Position numbers and translations under genes: made by a program. The notes under the pieces were generated by a model. That model was not told the origin of the DNA. It made no database searches and was given only the letters and a program-made list of their open reading frames with translations. A stretch of DNA of 64,000 bases from Cyanobacteria bacterium SZAS LIN-3 (GTDB lineage Bacteria; Cyanobacteriota; Vampirovibrionia; Obscuribacterales; Obscuribacteraceae), in the NCBI GenBank assembly GCA_018266215.1, contig JAFEAV010000026.1, forward strand, positions 1 to 64,000. The letters are read 5' to 3'. Position 1 is the stretch's first letter, and each line of letters opens with the position of its first letter. This document shows positions 42,701 through 51,134 of this stretch, in pieces.

Positions 42701-43103
42701 GGTTTGTCCTGTTGAGTGTGATGATCAGGCCCAGTGCCACAACGGCTATGCCGTTCAGGACCATGATCAGCGGACCTGCTTCTTCGATGAAGTGCGGCAG
42801 GGCCAGTGGTGTATGCGAGGTTGTCGCCACCGCGCGGGCGATGATAGCCATGAAGGCGGTGCCAAGGGCGCAGGCGGCGGCGCTACGCGAGATGACTTTA
42901 GCCACCTCGGGCGGTACCAGATCCTCGGGCAGGCGGTGCACCAGCGCAGAGGCTAGAGCCAGGCCCAGAGCCAGCCACAGTATTGATCTCAGTCCGTTAA
43001 GCCATGCTGCCGTATCGCTCCCGGGCCAGAGGGCCTGGGAGAGGAAGATGTTGAGGATGGTCAGCAGGAGCGTCGCCAGTAGCGGCAATCGATTGTTGGT
43101 CAT
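42693..43103 (-). CDS. Small membrane protein, unknown (136 aa)
   Basis: About four helices, with a loop HRLPEDLVPPEVAK between the second and third. The ATG at 43103 (AAGGGAACT upstream) overlaps the stop of the DUF502 gene as ATGA. The ORF's earlier start is not credible because it lies within the upstream gene. Function unknown. Confidence 0.7.
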   Translation of the reverse strand: MTNNRLPLLATLLLTILNIFLSQALWPGSDTAAWLNGLRSILWLALGLALASALVHRLPEDLVPPEVAKVISRSAAACALGTAFMAIIARAVATTSHTPLALPHFIEEAGPLIMVLNGIAVVALGLIITLNRTNRG

Positions 43104-43828
43104 AGTTCCCTTGAAGTTGAAGTGATGGTTTTGTTGCAGAATGCGGTCGGCGTCAGTGCCAGCTCGGCCGGTGCCGCCATGCCCAGTGATACGCACAGTT
43201 GGATGGCCACTTCTACCGGCATGTCGGAGTCGCTTACGACCTCCTCTGGAAAAGCAGTTACCAGGCCACTGATGGGGTTTGGCGGTGTGGGGATAAAGAC
43301 GAGGATGTAGCGACGACCGGAGGTTTTGTCGATTACTTCGTTCGTGACAAAGCCAATGGTACGGCCGCCTTCGGGCAGGAAGGGCACAAAAACGACGCGC
43401 TTAAATTTATTGCTGCTCTCCGATTTTGAGACCATGTCAATGACATTGCGCAGCGCGCCGTAGATTTTGCCGATGCCCTGGACCTTGAGGATCTGCCGCT
43501 CCAGCCATTTGAGTATGCTCTTGCCGATGCGCCAGGAATCAATCGTACCGAAGGCGTAAAAGACGAAGGCCAGAAGGAAGAGGCTGAAGACGGCACTGTG
43601 CGAAATACCCGCGCTCTCAGGGCTGATGTGTCCCCAGATGGCGGCGACGATTGTTCCTAACCAGCCGTCGGCAATATTCATCGCCAGGACCAGGCCATAG
43701 ATGATGGCGGCGATGGGGAAGAAGACCAGCGCCCCGCGAATGATCACCGACTTGATGTGATTGGCAACACCGGCGATTACTTTCAAAACCGGGCCGAAAA
43801 CGCGACCGGTATTATCGAAATTTTTCAT
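43100..43828 (-). CDS. DUF502 family membrane protein
   Basis: 242 residues. Two hydrophobic stretches (about 26-52 and 75-97), then a cytoplasmic domain with the family's hallmark near FIPTPPNPISGLVTAFPEE and the ending DMPVEVAIQLCVSLGM. DUF502 proteins are widespread, including in cyanobacteria, with no settled function. It is the first of three overlapping small genes. Confidence 0.88.
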   Translation of the reverse strand: MKNFDNTGRVFGPVLKVIAGVANHIKSVIIRGALVFFPIAAIIYGLVLAMNIADGWLGTIVAAIWGHISPESAGISHSAVFSLFLLAFVFYAFGTIDSWRIGKSILKWLERQILKVQGIGKIYGALRNVIDMVSKSESSNKFKRVVFVPFLPEGGRTIGFVTNEVIDKTSGRRYILVFIPTPPNPISGLVTAFPEEVVSDSDMPVEVAIQLCVSLGMAAPAELALTPTAFCNKTITSTSREL

Positions 43829-43851
43829 ATTTGATTCTCTCTAGCTGGATG

Positions 43852-43893
43852 AAAAAGGGCCACCCTCCTGGCTCTGAGCCGGTGCGGGTGGCC
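43852..43893 (-). terminator. Intrinsic terminator of odhA
   Basis: On the minus strand an 8-bp stem GGCCACCC / GGGTGGCC, with an inner GGCTC/GAGCC pairing in the loop, is followed by CTTTTTC, 18 bases after the odhA stop. Confidence 0.85.
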
Positions 43894-43911
43894 ATGGTTG
43901 AGGTCAGGGGT

Positions 43912-46701
43912 TTAGTCGACCAGGGCGGCCTGCAGCAGCGCCTTTTGTTGGGTCACATGCAGGCCGTGATAGCCGACAGCCGGTGAGGCTGCCGCTGGTC
44001 GACCGGCATAGCGCAACTGTATTTTTGACGGTAAGGTCTGAACTATCGCCGTCAGTGGTTCGAGCAGATAGGTCCAGTAGCCCTGGTTTTTGGGCTCATC
44101 CTGGGCCCAGACAAGGGTGGTGGCGCCGGGATAGCGTGCCAGCTCCTGTCTTATTGCCTCTTCCGGCAGAGGGTAGAGTTCCTCGATGCGGAAGATGGCC
44201 ACATCCTTGAGATTGCGTTTGCGGGCTTCGGCGAGAAGTTCGTAATAGACTTTGCCGCAGCAGGCAATCACTCTTCGTACTTCACCACGCGGTCCATCCG
44301 CTGCTTGTGAGTCGCCCAGCACTGCCGCAAAATGACCGCTGGAAAGGTCGGCCAGACTGGATACCGATGCCGGATTGCGCAGCATACTCTTGGGCGTCAT
44401 CACCACCAGCGGTTTTCTCACCGGCCGCAGTATTTGCCTTCTGAGTAAGTGGAAGAGTTGGGCCGGTGTGCTCGGTACAACTACCTGGATGTTGTTGTCG
44501 GCGCACAGTTGCAGATAACGCTCCGGTCTTGCCGATGAGTGCTCCGGTCCCTGGCCTTCATAGCCGTGGGGCAGGAACATCGTCAGTCCGCAGTAGCGAC
44601 CCCATTTGACTTCTCCCGATGTGATGAACTGATCGATGACGACCTGGGCGCCGTTGGCAAAGTCGCCGAACTGCGCTTCCCAGATCACCAGGGTATCAGG
44701 CCTGGTGGTGGCATAGCCGTATTCAAAGGCTAAGACCGCCTCCTCCGACAGCGGTGAGTCGATTACCACAAACTGGCCCTGGTCCTGACTCAAATCCTGC
44801 AGCGGGATGAAGCAGCCGTCGTCCCAGCGTTCGCGTTGCTGATCGTGGAAGACTGCCAGGCGCTGGAAGAATGTGCCGCGGCCGCAGTCTTCGCCCGAAA
44901 CGCGCACCGAGGCTTTTTCTCCGGTGAGCAATGTGGCGTAGGCAAGGTTTTCGGCCATAGCCCAGTCGATTGGCATACGCCCTTCGGCCATCGCCCGGCG
45001 GTTTTTCAGCACCTTTTGCATCGAGGGATGCAGGCTGAAATTTTGCGGCGCCCGGGAAAGCAGCTGACCGAGGCCGCTCAGGATTGTCGAATCAACGCCG
45101 GTGGCGACAACGTCGCTGAGTTTGCCTGTGGCAAAGCGCGCCCAGTCTACCTGTCCTCTGTTTTTGTCGATTACCTCCTGTACCGCCGAAGTACCTGCTT
45201 CAAGCAGGGCGCGATAGTCGCCGGCCATCTTTTTGGCTTGCTCCTCGCTGACGATACCTTCGCCGGCAAGCTTGCGGGCGTACAGAGTCCTTGTACCCGG
45301 GTGCTTGTCGATGGCTTGATACATCAGCGGTTGGGTGACCTTTGGTTCGTCGGCTTCGTTGTGTCCCCGGCGTCTGAAGCAAACCAGGTCGACTACGACG
45401 TCTTCGCCAAATTGATTGCGATACTCCAGAGCCAGTTTGGTGGTGTAGAGTACCGCTTCCGGGTCGTCGGCGTTGACGTGGAATATCGGAGCTTCCACGA
45501 TCTTGGCCAGGTCGGTGCAGTAGAGCGTCGAGCGTGCGTCCCGTGAATCTGACGTGGTGAAACCTATCTGGTTGTTTATCACTATATGCAGTGCGCCGCC
45601 GATGCCGTAGTGTCTGGTTTTGGAAAGCTCGAAAGTCTCCATGCCCACACCCTGTCCGGCGAAGGCGGCATCACCATGTACCAGCACGGCCAGTACGCTC
45701 TGCTTTTCCTCGGGCCGACAACGGTCCTGTCTGGCGCGCACCGAGCCCACTACGACCGGGTTGGCTATCTCCAGATGCGATGGGTTGAAGGCCAGCGCCA
45801 CATGCACAGCACCACTGGTGGTGTTGATATTGGCGCTGAAGCCTTTGTGGTATTTGACGTCTCCGGCAGGGAGAGTGCCCTCCGGTGGGACGCCGCCTTC
45901 AAATTCGCCATAGAGGTCGCTCGGCAGTTTGCCCAGGATGTTGATCAAGACATTGAGCCTGCCGCGGTGCGCCATGGCCATGACTATTTCTTTTACATCA
46001 TGGCCGCCTGCCTGATGGATGAGGAAGTCCAGCATAGCAATGAAGGTCTCGCCGCCCTCGATGCCGAAGCGCTTCTGGCCGACGTATCTGGTGTGCAGAT
46101 ATTGTTCCAGGCCCTCCGCGGCGATCAGTTTTTCCAGAGCGCGGGTTCTGGCCTCGGCACTCAAGGTGTATCGGCCGCTCAGGTTTTCGAAGCGCTTCTG
46201 CAGCCAGAGCCGTTTATCCTGGCTGGAGATGTGCATATACTCCAGGCCGATTGTGCCGCAGTAGATCTGCTCCAGTGTGGTGATAATCTGCTGCAGCGTG
46301 GTGGTGGCGGGCAGTGGCAGTGTGCCGGGTAAAAAGCTCCGGGCGAGATCGGCCTGGTCCAGTTGATGGGATGACAGCTCAAGCGCTTTTGTCTCAGCCT
46401 CTCGCGGTCTGCCGAGGGGATCGATACTGGCTTTGCCCACGCCGCCGATGCGATAGGACTCGATCAGCTGCAGCACTGCCAGCTGTTTCAGCAGGGTCGC
46501 CGCCTTTTCTTGCTTATCGGCGGGAGCCATGGTTGCGTCCGCAAATTGCAGACTGGACAGATTGTCAAAAAACTGTCGCCACTGAGGGTCGACAGACTCG
46601 GGCTGGGCCAGGAATTTTTCATACAATTCCTCAAGATAGGGAGTATTTTGCCCGTGCAGGCAGGAGGTTTCCCTGAACCTTTCTAGAGAGACTGTGTTCA
46701 T
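43912..46701 (-). CDS. odhA: 2-oxoglutarate dehydrogenase E1 component
   Basis: 929 residues. The thiamine-dependent E1 of the 2-oxoglutarate dehydrogenase complex decarboxylates 2-oxoglutarate and passes succinyl to E2. The N-terminal LEELYEKFLAQPESVDPQWRQFF is the usual E1 start; GDAAFAGQGVGME is the thiamine-binding motif and MAHRGRLNVL a core motif. The C-terminal half has the expected AQDEPKNQGYW. The size matches SucA. Partner genes for E2 and E3 are not in the window. The gene lies inside the membrane-protein block and ends at a strong terminator, which suggests its own control. Confidence 0.96.
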   Translation of the reverse strand: MNTVSLERFRETSCLHGQNTPYLEELYEKFLAQPESVDPQWRQFFDNLSSLQFADATMAPADKQEKAATLLKQLAVLQLIESYRIGGVGKASIDPLGRPREAETKALELSSHQLDQADLARSFLPGTLPLPATTTLQQIITTLEQIYCGTIGLEYMHISSQDKRLWLQKRFENLSGRYTLSAEARTRALEKLIAAEGLEQYLHTRYVGQKRFGIEGGETFIAMLDFLIHQAGGHDVKEIVMAMAHRGRLNVLINILGKLPSDLYGEFEGGVPPEGTLPAGDVKYHKGFSANINTTSGAVHVALAFNPSHLEIANPVVVGSVRARQDRCRPEEKQSVLAVLVHGDAAFAGQGVGMETFELSKTRHYGIGGALHIVINNQIGFTTSDSRDARSTLYCTDLAKIVEAPIFHVNADDPEAVLYTTKLALEYRNQFGEDVVVDLVCFRRRGHNEADEPKVTQPLMYQAIDKHPGTRTLYARKLAGEGIVSEEQAKKMAGDYRALLEAGTSAVQEVIDKNRGQVDWARFATGKLSDVVATGVDSTILSGLGQLLSRAPQNFSLHPSMQKVLKNRRAMAEGRMPIDWAMAENLAYATLLTGEKASVRVSGEDCGRGTFFQRLAVFHDQQRERWDDGCFIPLQDLSQDQGQFVVIDSPLSEEAVLAFEYGYATTRPDTLVIWEAQFGDFANGAQVVIDQFITSGEVKWGRYCGLTMFLPHGYEGQGPEHSSARPERYLQLCADNNIQVVVPSTPAQLFHLLRRQILRPVRKPLVVMTPKSMLRNPASVSSLADLSSGHFAAVLGDSQAADGPRGEVRRVIACCGKVYYELLAEARKRNLKDVAIFRIEELYPLPEEAIRQELARYPGATTLVWAQDEPKNQGYWTYLLEPLTAIVQTLPSKIQLRYAGRPAAASPAVGYHGLHVTQQKALLQAALVD

Positions 46702-46718
46702 AACAAATACCTGCAGTT

Positions 46719-47228
46719 TTAATGCTGGAAGGCAAAGCGATTGACCCAGGCTACTGCCATCGTGGAGACGACAAAGACTAGGTGCAGCACCACCAGCTTG
46801 GTTAAATCATCAATGCTTTCATTGCCGGCGTTGACGAAGGCGCCCAGTAAATGAATGGTGGACACGCCTAAAATAGACATGCTCATTTTCACTTTCAGGG
46901 CGCCTGGATCGATGTAGCCAAGCCATTTGAGCTTGGGCAGCGAGGACGGCATTTCAGTGCCGCTGTTGTCGTAGCTGCCCGTGATGAAAAGGACATAGCC
47001 GCCAATCATGACCATTACGATCAGATGGCAGACCATTATGATGTCGAGCAATGCCAGCACCGATACCAGGATCTGGGTATCGGTGAGGGTGAGCGAGTGC
47101 CAGAGCAATTCTGCGGTTTGCACCGAGAAGCGAATCGCGTAGACAAGCAGAGTTAAAATCAACCCCAGGTACATTGGCAGCAGCATCAGGCGGCCGCCAA
47201 AAATGATTTTTTCGATCTGTGAGTTCAT
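46719..47228 (-). CDS. UPF0114/YqhA-like membrane protein
   Basis: 169 residues with about four helices. The start MNSQIEKIIFGGRLMLLPMYLGL and the segment IVMVMIGGYVLFI are typical of the YqhA/TIGR00645 family, whose role is not established. I chose the ATG at 47228. It ends 17 bases before odhA begins. Confidence 0.82.
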   Translation of the reverse strand: MNSQIEKIIFGGRLMLLPMYLGLILTLLVYAIRFSVQTAELLWHSLTLTDTQILVSVLALLDIIMVCHLIVMVMIGGYVLFITGSYDNSGTEMPSSLPKLKWLGYIDPGALKVKMSMSILGVSTIHLLGAFVNAGNESIDDLTKLVVLHLVFVVSTMAVAWVNRFAFQH

Positions 47229-47300
47229 GCGATTCCTTGTAGTGAAGAAAATGAATTTGGTAAGCGCCCTTTCCTCTGGGAGGGCGCGATTTGAAGACAA

Positions 47301-47549
47301 TCAGGGCTTTTTGGGTTGGTCTGGTTTGTATATTGCTTTGCAAAATACGCCCAGCGCGATGTAGCCGACCATGATGTACGGGATACCGAAGGGCCAGGGG
47401 GCGATGTGCGATTGCAGCAGCGTCACCGAAAACCAGATGGCGATGGCCACAAACAGACCCCATATGCGATCTGGTATGGGGATAAAGCGGGCGACGCCGA
47501 AGTAACCAATCAAAAGCATGATGGTTTTTACGCTAAGGTCCAAGAGCAT
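47301..47549 (-). CDS. Small membrane protein, unknown (82 aa)
   Basis: Two to three helices with a Pro-rich, basic end (YKPDQPKKP). The ATG at 47549 has AAGGAG. It lies 51 bases after the fusion protease gene; a hairpin (GCGCCCT/AGGGCGC, 47264-47287) separates it from the YqhA-like gene. Unknown function. Confidence 0.65.
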   Translation of the reverse strand: MLLDLSVKTIMLLIGYFGVARFIPIPDRIWGLFVAIAIWFSVTLLQSHIAPWPFGIPYIMVGYIALGVFCKAIYKPDQPKKP

Positions 47550-47600
47550 GGTGGAACTCCTTGCCGCAGTCGGCAATTAGTGATTGAGTGAAAGTTGTGT

Positions 47601-50588
47601 TTATTCCTCGAGGCCGGCTTTCTGGGCAGCCAGATAAGCGCTGTCGCGCTCTCTGTGCAACTGCTTTGTTTGCTCGGCCATGGCCGCCTTGCGAGCCTTT
47701 GTCTCCGGGCTTCTTGCCGCCTCCAGTGCTGCCTTGCCCTGGGCCAAGACTTCCTGCGCTTTGAGCATCATCAGGTCCGGTCCGTTGATTGGATCGTCCA
47801 GATAGGCGCTGCCCTGGGTCGCTTCGAAATCAGGCAGCACTGCTACGCCGAGGTAGGCGCCGCCCGGCAGGAAACGAAAGGTTGTAATCTTCACGCCGGT
47901 GCCGAAATCGAGGGGATTGACCGACTGGCCGACTTCTTTGCCGAAGCTGGGCACGCCCACAACCGTCGCCAGACGGTTAAATTGCAGGCTGGCTGACATC
48001 AATTCGGAGGCACTGGCACTGTTGCCGTCGACGACGATCACGAGCGGTAAACCGGCCGGAAGCACGCGCCAGAAGCGAGGGTGTGTCACGGTTTGGATTG
48101 TTTTGCCGTCGACGATTTTTTCGCGGATGAAAGCATCGGCCGTGACCGATTCTTTCACTTCTACTATCTGGTCGCCTTCGCGCGTCATAGTTGAGACCAG
48201 GACGCCCTGTTTGACCACGGCCTGCAGCATCTCCATCACCTGATCCAGACGACCGCCGGGGTTGCCGCGCAGGTCAATGATCAGACCCTTGAGGCCGCAG
48301 TCGCGCTCGGGGGTATAGCCGGTTACGGCCTCTGCCAGAGCCTGTCCGCCTGCCGGTAATGTTTTGCCGGTGCATGCGGTGTAAAGGGAGTCGGTAAACT
48401 CCTTCGATACACTGTTGCCGAACATTTTGACGGTCATGCGAGCAAAGCCGTTGTCCAGCGCTTTGACCGCGATTTCCTTTGTGTGAATGGCCTGGCGGGT
48501 GAGTTTGAAATTGCGGATTTCGAAGTTGTCGCCTGCCGGGCGCATTACTTTTATTTCGACGGTGCTGCCGGCCACGCCTTTGCCTTTGATATCTTTGACT
48601 ACTTCATCGACTGTGCGGCCGACTGATGGTTTACCGTCTACCTCGACAATGCGATCACCAGCTGCCATGCCGGCTAGAGCAGCGGGACTGCCTTCATCCG
48701 GAGCGGGAAAAACGATGATGGGGGTGTCTTCACTGATGCGGCTCAATGCTGCGCGGTCCTGCGCCGGGGCATTGGCTCCCAGGGCCTTGGCCTTGCTCCA
48801 GACGTTCAATCTGGTGATGGGCGCACCGATGCCGGTCAGACTGGCGTCAAAATCCTGAGCCAGACTGGTGAACTCTTTGGCCGTGAAAAAGTGCGTGTGC
48901 ATTTCATTCAGGTCGGCAAGCATATCCTTGATCGCTTTAGCGCTGCTCTCCTCTGTCGCCAGGACCTGGCTCCCGTCAAATTTGTGCTCCCATTTTGCAA
49001 TGAAGGCTTGTCTTTTGGCTGGTTCCAGAAGGCTGAGGTCGGTTTTGACCACGGTGTCGAAGACACAGGCATACAGCACTTTGCCGTCGAAAGGACCCTG
49101 GTTGTCGGCATTGCAAGCCTTACTGATGTAAGGTGCCATCATTTCGTCTTCGTCGTCTTCGGCTGCGCCGAAGTTGAGCTCGATAAACTTTTTGAGATCC
49201 GTTTCGCTGGTGGTGGCAGGCGGGGCAATTTGCATGCTGCCGTTGACGTAGACGTAAACGGGATAGGCAACTTCACTGTTGCCTCCGGCGGACGCGGCCA
49301 TACTGGCTTGTTCGGCTTCCAGTCGGGCGACCAGTTTGTCGTTTTTGGAACGATCGGCCTGTACAAATTCGACATCGGGATACTGTTTCGCCAGCGATTC
49401 CATCACGGTCAACTGTGACGGGCACTCGTCAGGCTTGCAGACCTGGATCATGGTGTTGCCGCCGGCGGCAAAATCTTCCCGGTCCAGGCCTTCCTGGGTG
49501 ATGGAAACGACCAGGGGCCCTGTCTTTTTCACCGATGCCGCGCCAATCACACCGCGGTGAGCCGGCAGTCTGACACCGCTGGTGGTGAGAGCCGGGGCTG
49601 CCGCCGTTGGTTTGTTGATGTTTACGGTGCTGGCCGTCACCGGAGCGATCGGCGGCACCATGACTTGATTACTTGCGCCCAGGTGGTATGTCCCGGCGAA
49701 GACTACCGCTGCCAGTACCAGGCTGCTGAGCACGTGCATAACTATCGGCGTCCAGATTGTTCTGGTTTGCACATAGAGTATGCCGGCCACAAGGCCGAAG
49801 ATGAAGCTGGCATCCCAGCCCTCGCTATGCGGCACGGCAAAGAGAAAGGCTGTGATCATTACCGCCAGATAGGCGTCGCCTACTGACAGAAATTTAGCCG
49901 TATTGCGCGCCCACCAGCCGCTCTTTTGACCCAGCCAATCGGCCTGGGCGCTGAAGGCCTGACGCCAGAGATTGAGCAGAATGCCGCGGAAGATAAGCTC
50001 TTCCATTACCGCCGCCAGCAGTCCTACACCCAGGGCTGAAATGGCGAAGTTTAATCCGCTCACTGCGGTCAGGGCCTGAGTGCCGCTCTGTGCCACTGAG
50101 GGGCCGGGAAGCGCTTCGGTCAGGGCTCCATCCGGTGCTATGTCAAAGAGAACTATGGCGGAGCACAGACTCAAAAGATAGACCGTCAGCAGTCCTCCCA
50201 GTGCCCAGAGGAAGACCTTTTTGCCGGTCATGCCGCTGCTGCGATAGTTGTAGCCGAGGGCGCCGGGAAAGCCTGGAAGCTGACTTGTGAGATGGAAAAA
50301 TGGATGCAGTTTTTGCGACCAACCGGTGAGGAAATCGGCCCGATTGGTGAAGTAGCAATAGGCGACAGCCAGAGGCAGAGCGGTGGTGCCCAGGGAAAAA
50401 AGGGCCTCGGTTATTGATGGTAAATAGGGCTGCACCGCGTTTGTGCCGCGCAAGGCGTAAACCGCAATGAAGGCCAGGGCAAAGCCCAGAGCGCCAAGCA
50501 TTCCGATAGCCAGGGTGGCTATCGCCGGCCGGCGAAAGAAGCCGAAGCCGCCTTCTGAACCGGTTTTGTCTGGAGAATTTGTGTTCAT
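47601..50588 (-). CDS. CPBP intramembrane protease - thioredoxin-like - S41 protease fusion
   Basis: 995 residues. Residues 1-300 are a polytopic CPBP (Rce1/CAAX-type) domain with the motifs EELIFR (Glu196-Glu197, Arg201), His254 and His285. A linker (about 310-355) leads to a thioredoxin-like domain (about 356-475; VVSITQEGLDR, then YPVYVYVNG) whose Cys384 and Cys389 are spaced CKPDEC, four residues between, not the usual two. From about 488 an S41 protease follows with PDZ (about 618-695), Ser859 (GNSASASE) and Lys884 (SFGKEVG). The S41 part is paralogous to the protease at 35901-37538. All three active sites look intact. The ATG at 50588 is the first after a long unlikely basic run-in. Confidence 0.9.
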   Translation of the reverse strand: MNTNSPDKTGSEGGFGFFRRPAIATLAIGMLGALGFALAFIAVYALRGTNAVQPYLPSITEALFSLGTTALPLAVAYCYFTNRADFLTGWSQKLHPFFHLTSQLPGFPGALGYNYRSSGMTGKKVFLWALGGLLTVYLLSLCSAIVLFDIAPDGALTEALPGPSVAQSGTQALTAVSGLNFAISALGVGLLAAVMEELIFRGILLNLWRQAFSAQADWLGQKSGWWARNTAKFLSVGDAYLAVMITAFLFAVPHSEGWDASFIFGLVAGILYVQTRTIWTPIVMHVLSSLVLAAVVFAGTYHLGASNQVMVPPIAPVTASTVNINKPTAAAPALTTSGVRLPAHRGVIGAASVKKTGPLVVSITQEGLDREDFAAGGNTMIQVCKPDECPSQLTVMESLAKQYPDVEFVQADRSKNDKLVARLEAEQASMAASAGGNSEVAYPVYVYVNGSMQIAPPATTSETDLKKFIELNFGAAEDDEDEMMAPYISKACNADNQGPFDGKVLYACVFDTVVKTDLSLLEPAKRQAFIAKWEHKFDGSQVLATEESSAKAIKDMLADLNEMHTHFFTAKEFTSLAQDFDASLTGIGAPITRLNVWSKAKALGANAPAQDRAALSRISEDTPIIVFPAPDEGSPAALAGMAAGDRIVEVDGKPSVGRTVDEVVKDIKGKGVAGSTVEIKVMRPAGDNFEIRNFKLTRQAIHTKEIAVKALDNGFARMTVKMFGNSVSKEFTDSLYTACTGKTLPAGGQALAEAVTGYTPERDCGLKGLIIDLRGNPGGRLDQVMEMLQAVVKQGVLVSTMTREGDQIVEVKESVTADAFIREKIVDGKTIQTVTHPRFWRVLPAGLPLVIVVDGNSASASELMSASLQFNRLATVVGVPSFGKEVGQSVNPLDFGTGVKITTFRFLPGGAYLGVAVLPDFEATQGSAYLDDPINGPDLMMLKAQEVLAQGKAALEAARSPETKARKAAMAEQTKQLHRERDSAYLAAQKAGLEE

Positions 50589-50611
50589 ACTTGCTCCTGT
50601 GGAGAAATAAG

Positions 50612-51106
50612 TTAGTAGCTGATTTGCAGCGTGCAGCTGTCGAACTTTGGCACCTTGGTAAAGGTGGGGTTCAGCCCGGCCTCGTGCAGCGCGTCGTAGA
50701 GTAGCCGTGGTGCTCCGAGGATATCGGTTGCGACGATGTCCGGATTGCTGTCGGTCGGCTTGCTGCTGGGATTGCGACTGTAGAGATCTGAATCGTGGAA
50801 AGCGATGGTCATGAGTACCAGCGTTCCGGCGTCCTCTTTTGTCGCTTTTACGCTGGCCAGCGCCTGATCGAAAAGACTGAGAGCGCTCGACCGCATTGTG
50901 ATCTGGCCGAGTGCGGTGGGGTTCCACAGTCGGTTGCCGTCCTGCAAGAAACGTTCAACCACTGTTAAAACAGGCTGTTCTTCGCTGTTGAGGTCGTCAA
51001 TTGTATCCAGGTGTTCCTGAATTTTTTCAATTTTCGATCTCAGTTCATGCTGCAGATTGCGGACAAGAGCAGCACGCGCCTTTCTTATTGCTGTTTGATT
51101 GATCAT
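50612..51106 (-). CDS. Unknown protein (164 aa)
   Basis: No membrane helix. A helical N-terminus (QHELRSKIEKIQEHLDTIDDL) and a C-terminal domain ending FTKVPKFDSCTLQISY. CCGGAGAA lies upstream of the ATG. It follows the ABC-type gene by 28 bases and precedes the fusion protease. No family known to me. Confidence 0.65.
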   Translation of the reverse strand: MINQTAIRKARAALVRNLQHELRSKIEKIQEHLDTIDDLNSEEQPVLTVVERFLQDGNRLWNPTALGQITMRSSALSLFDQALASVKATKEDAGTLVLMTIAFHDSDLYSRNPSSKPTDSNPDIVATDILGAPRLLYDALHEAGLNPTFTKVPKFDSCTLQISY

Positions 51107-51134
51107 AAAAGTTCTCCGGTTAAGTGGAATCGCC

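Noticed and set aside
45586..46332. Long plus-strand frame inside odhA
   Set aside because: It lies wholly antisense to a conserved enzyme and its product has no recognisable motif.
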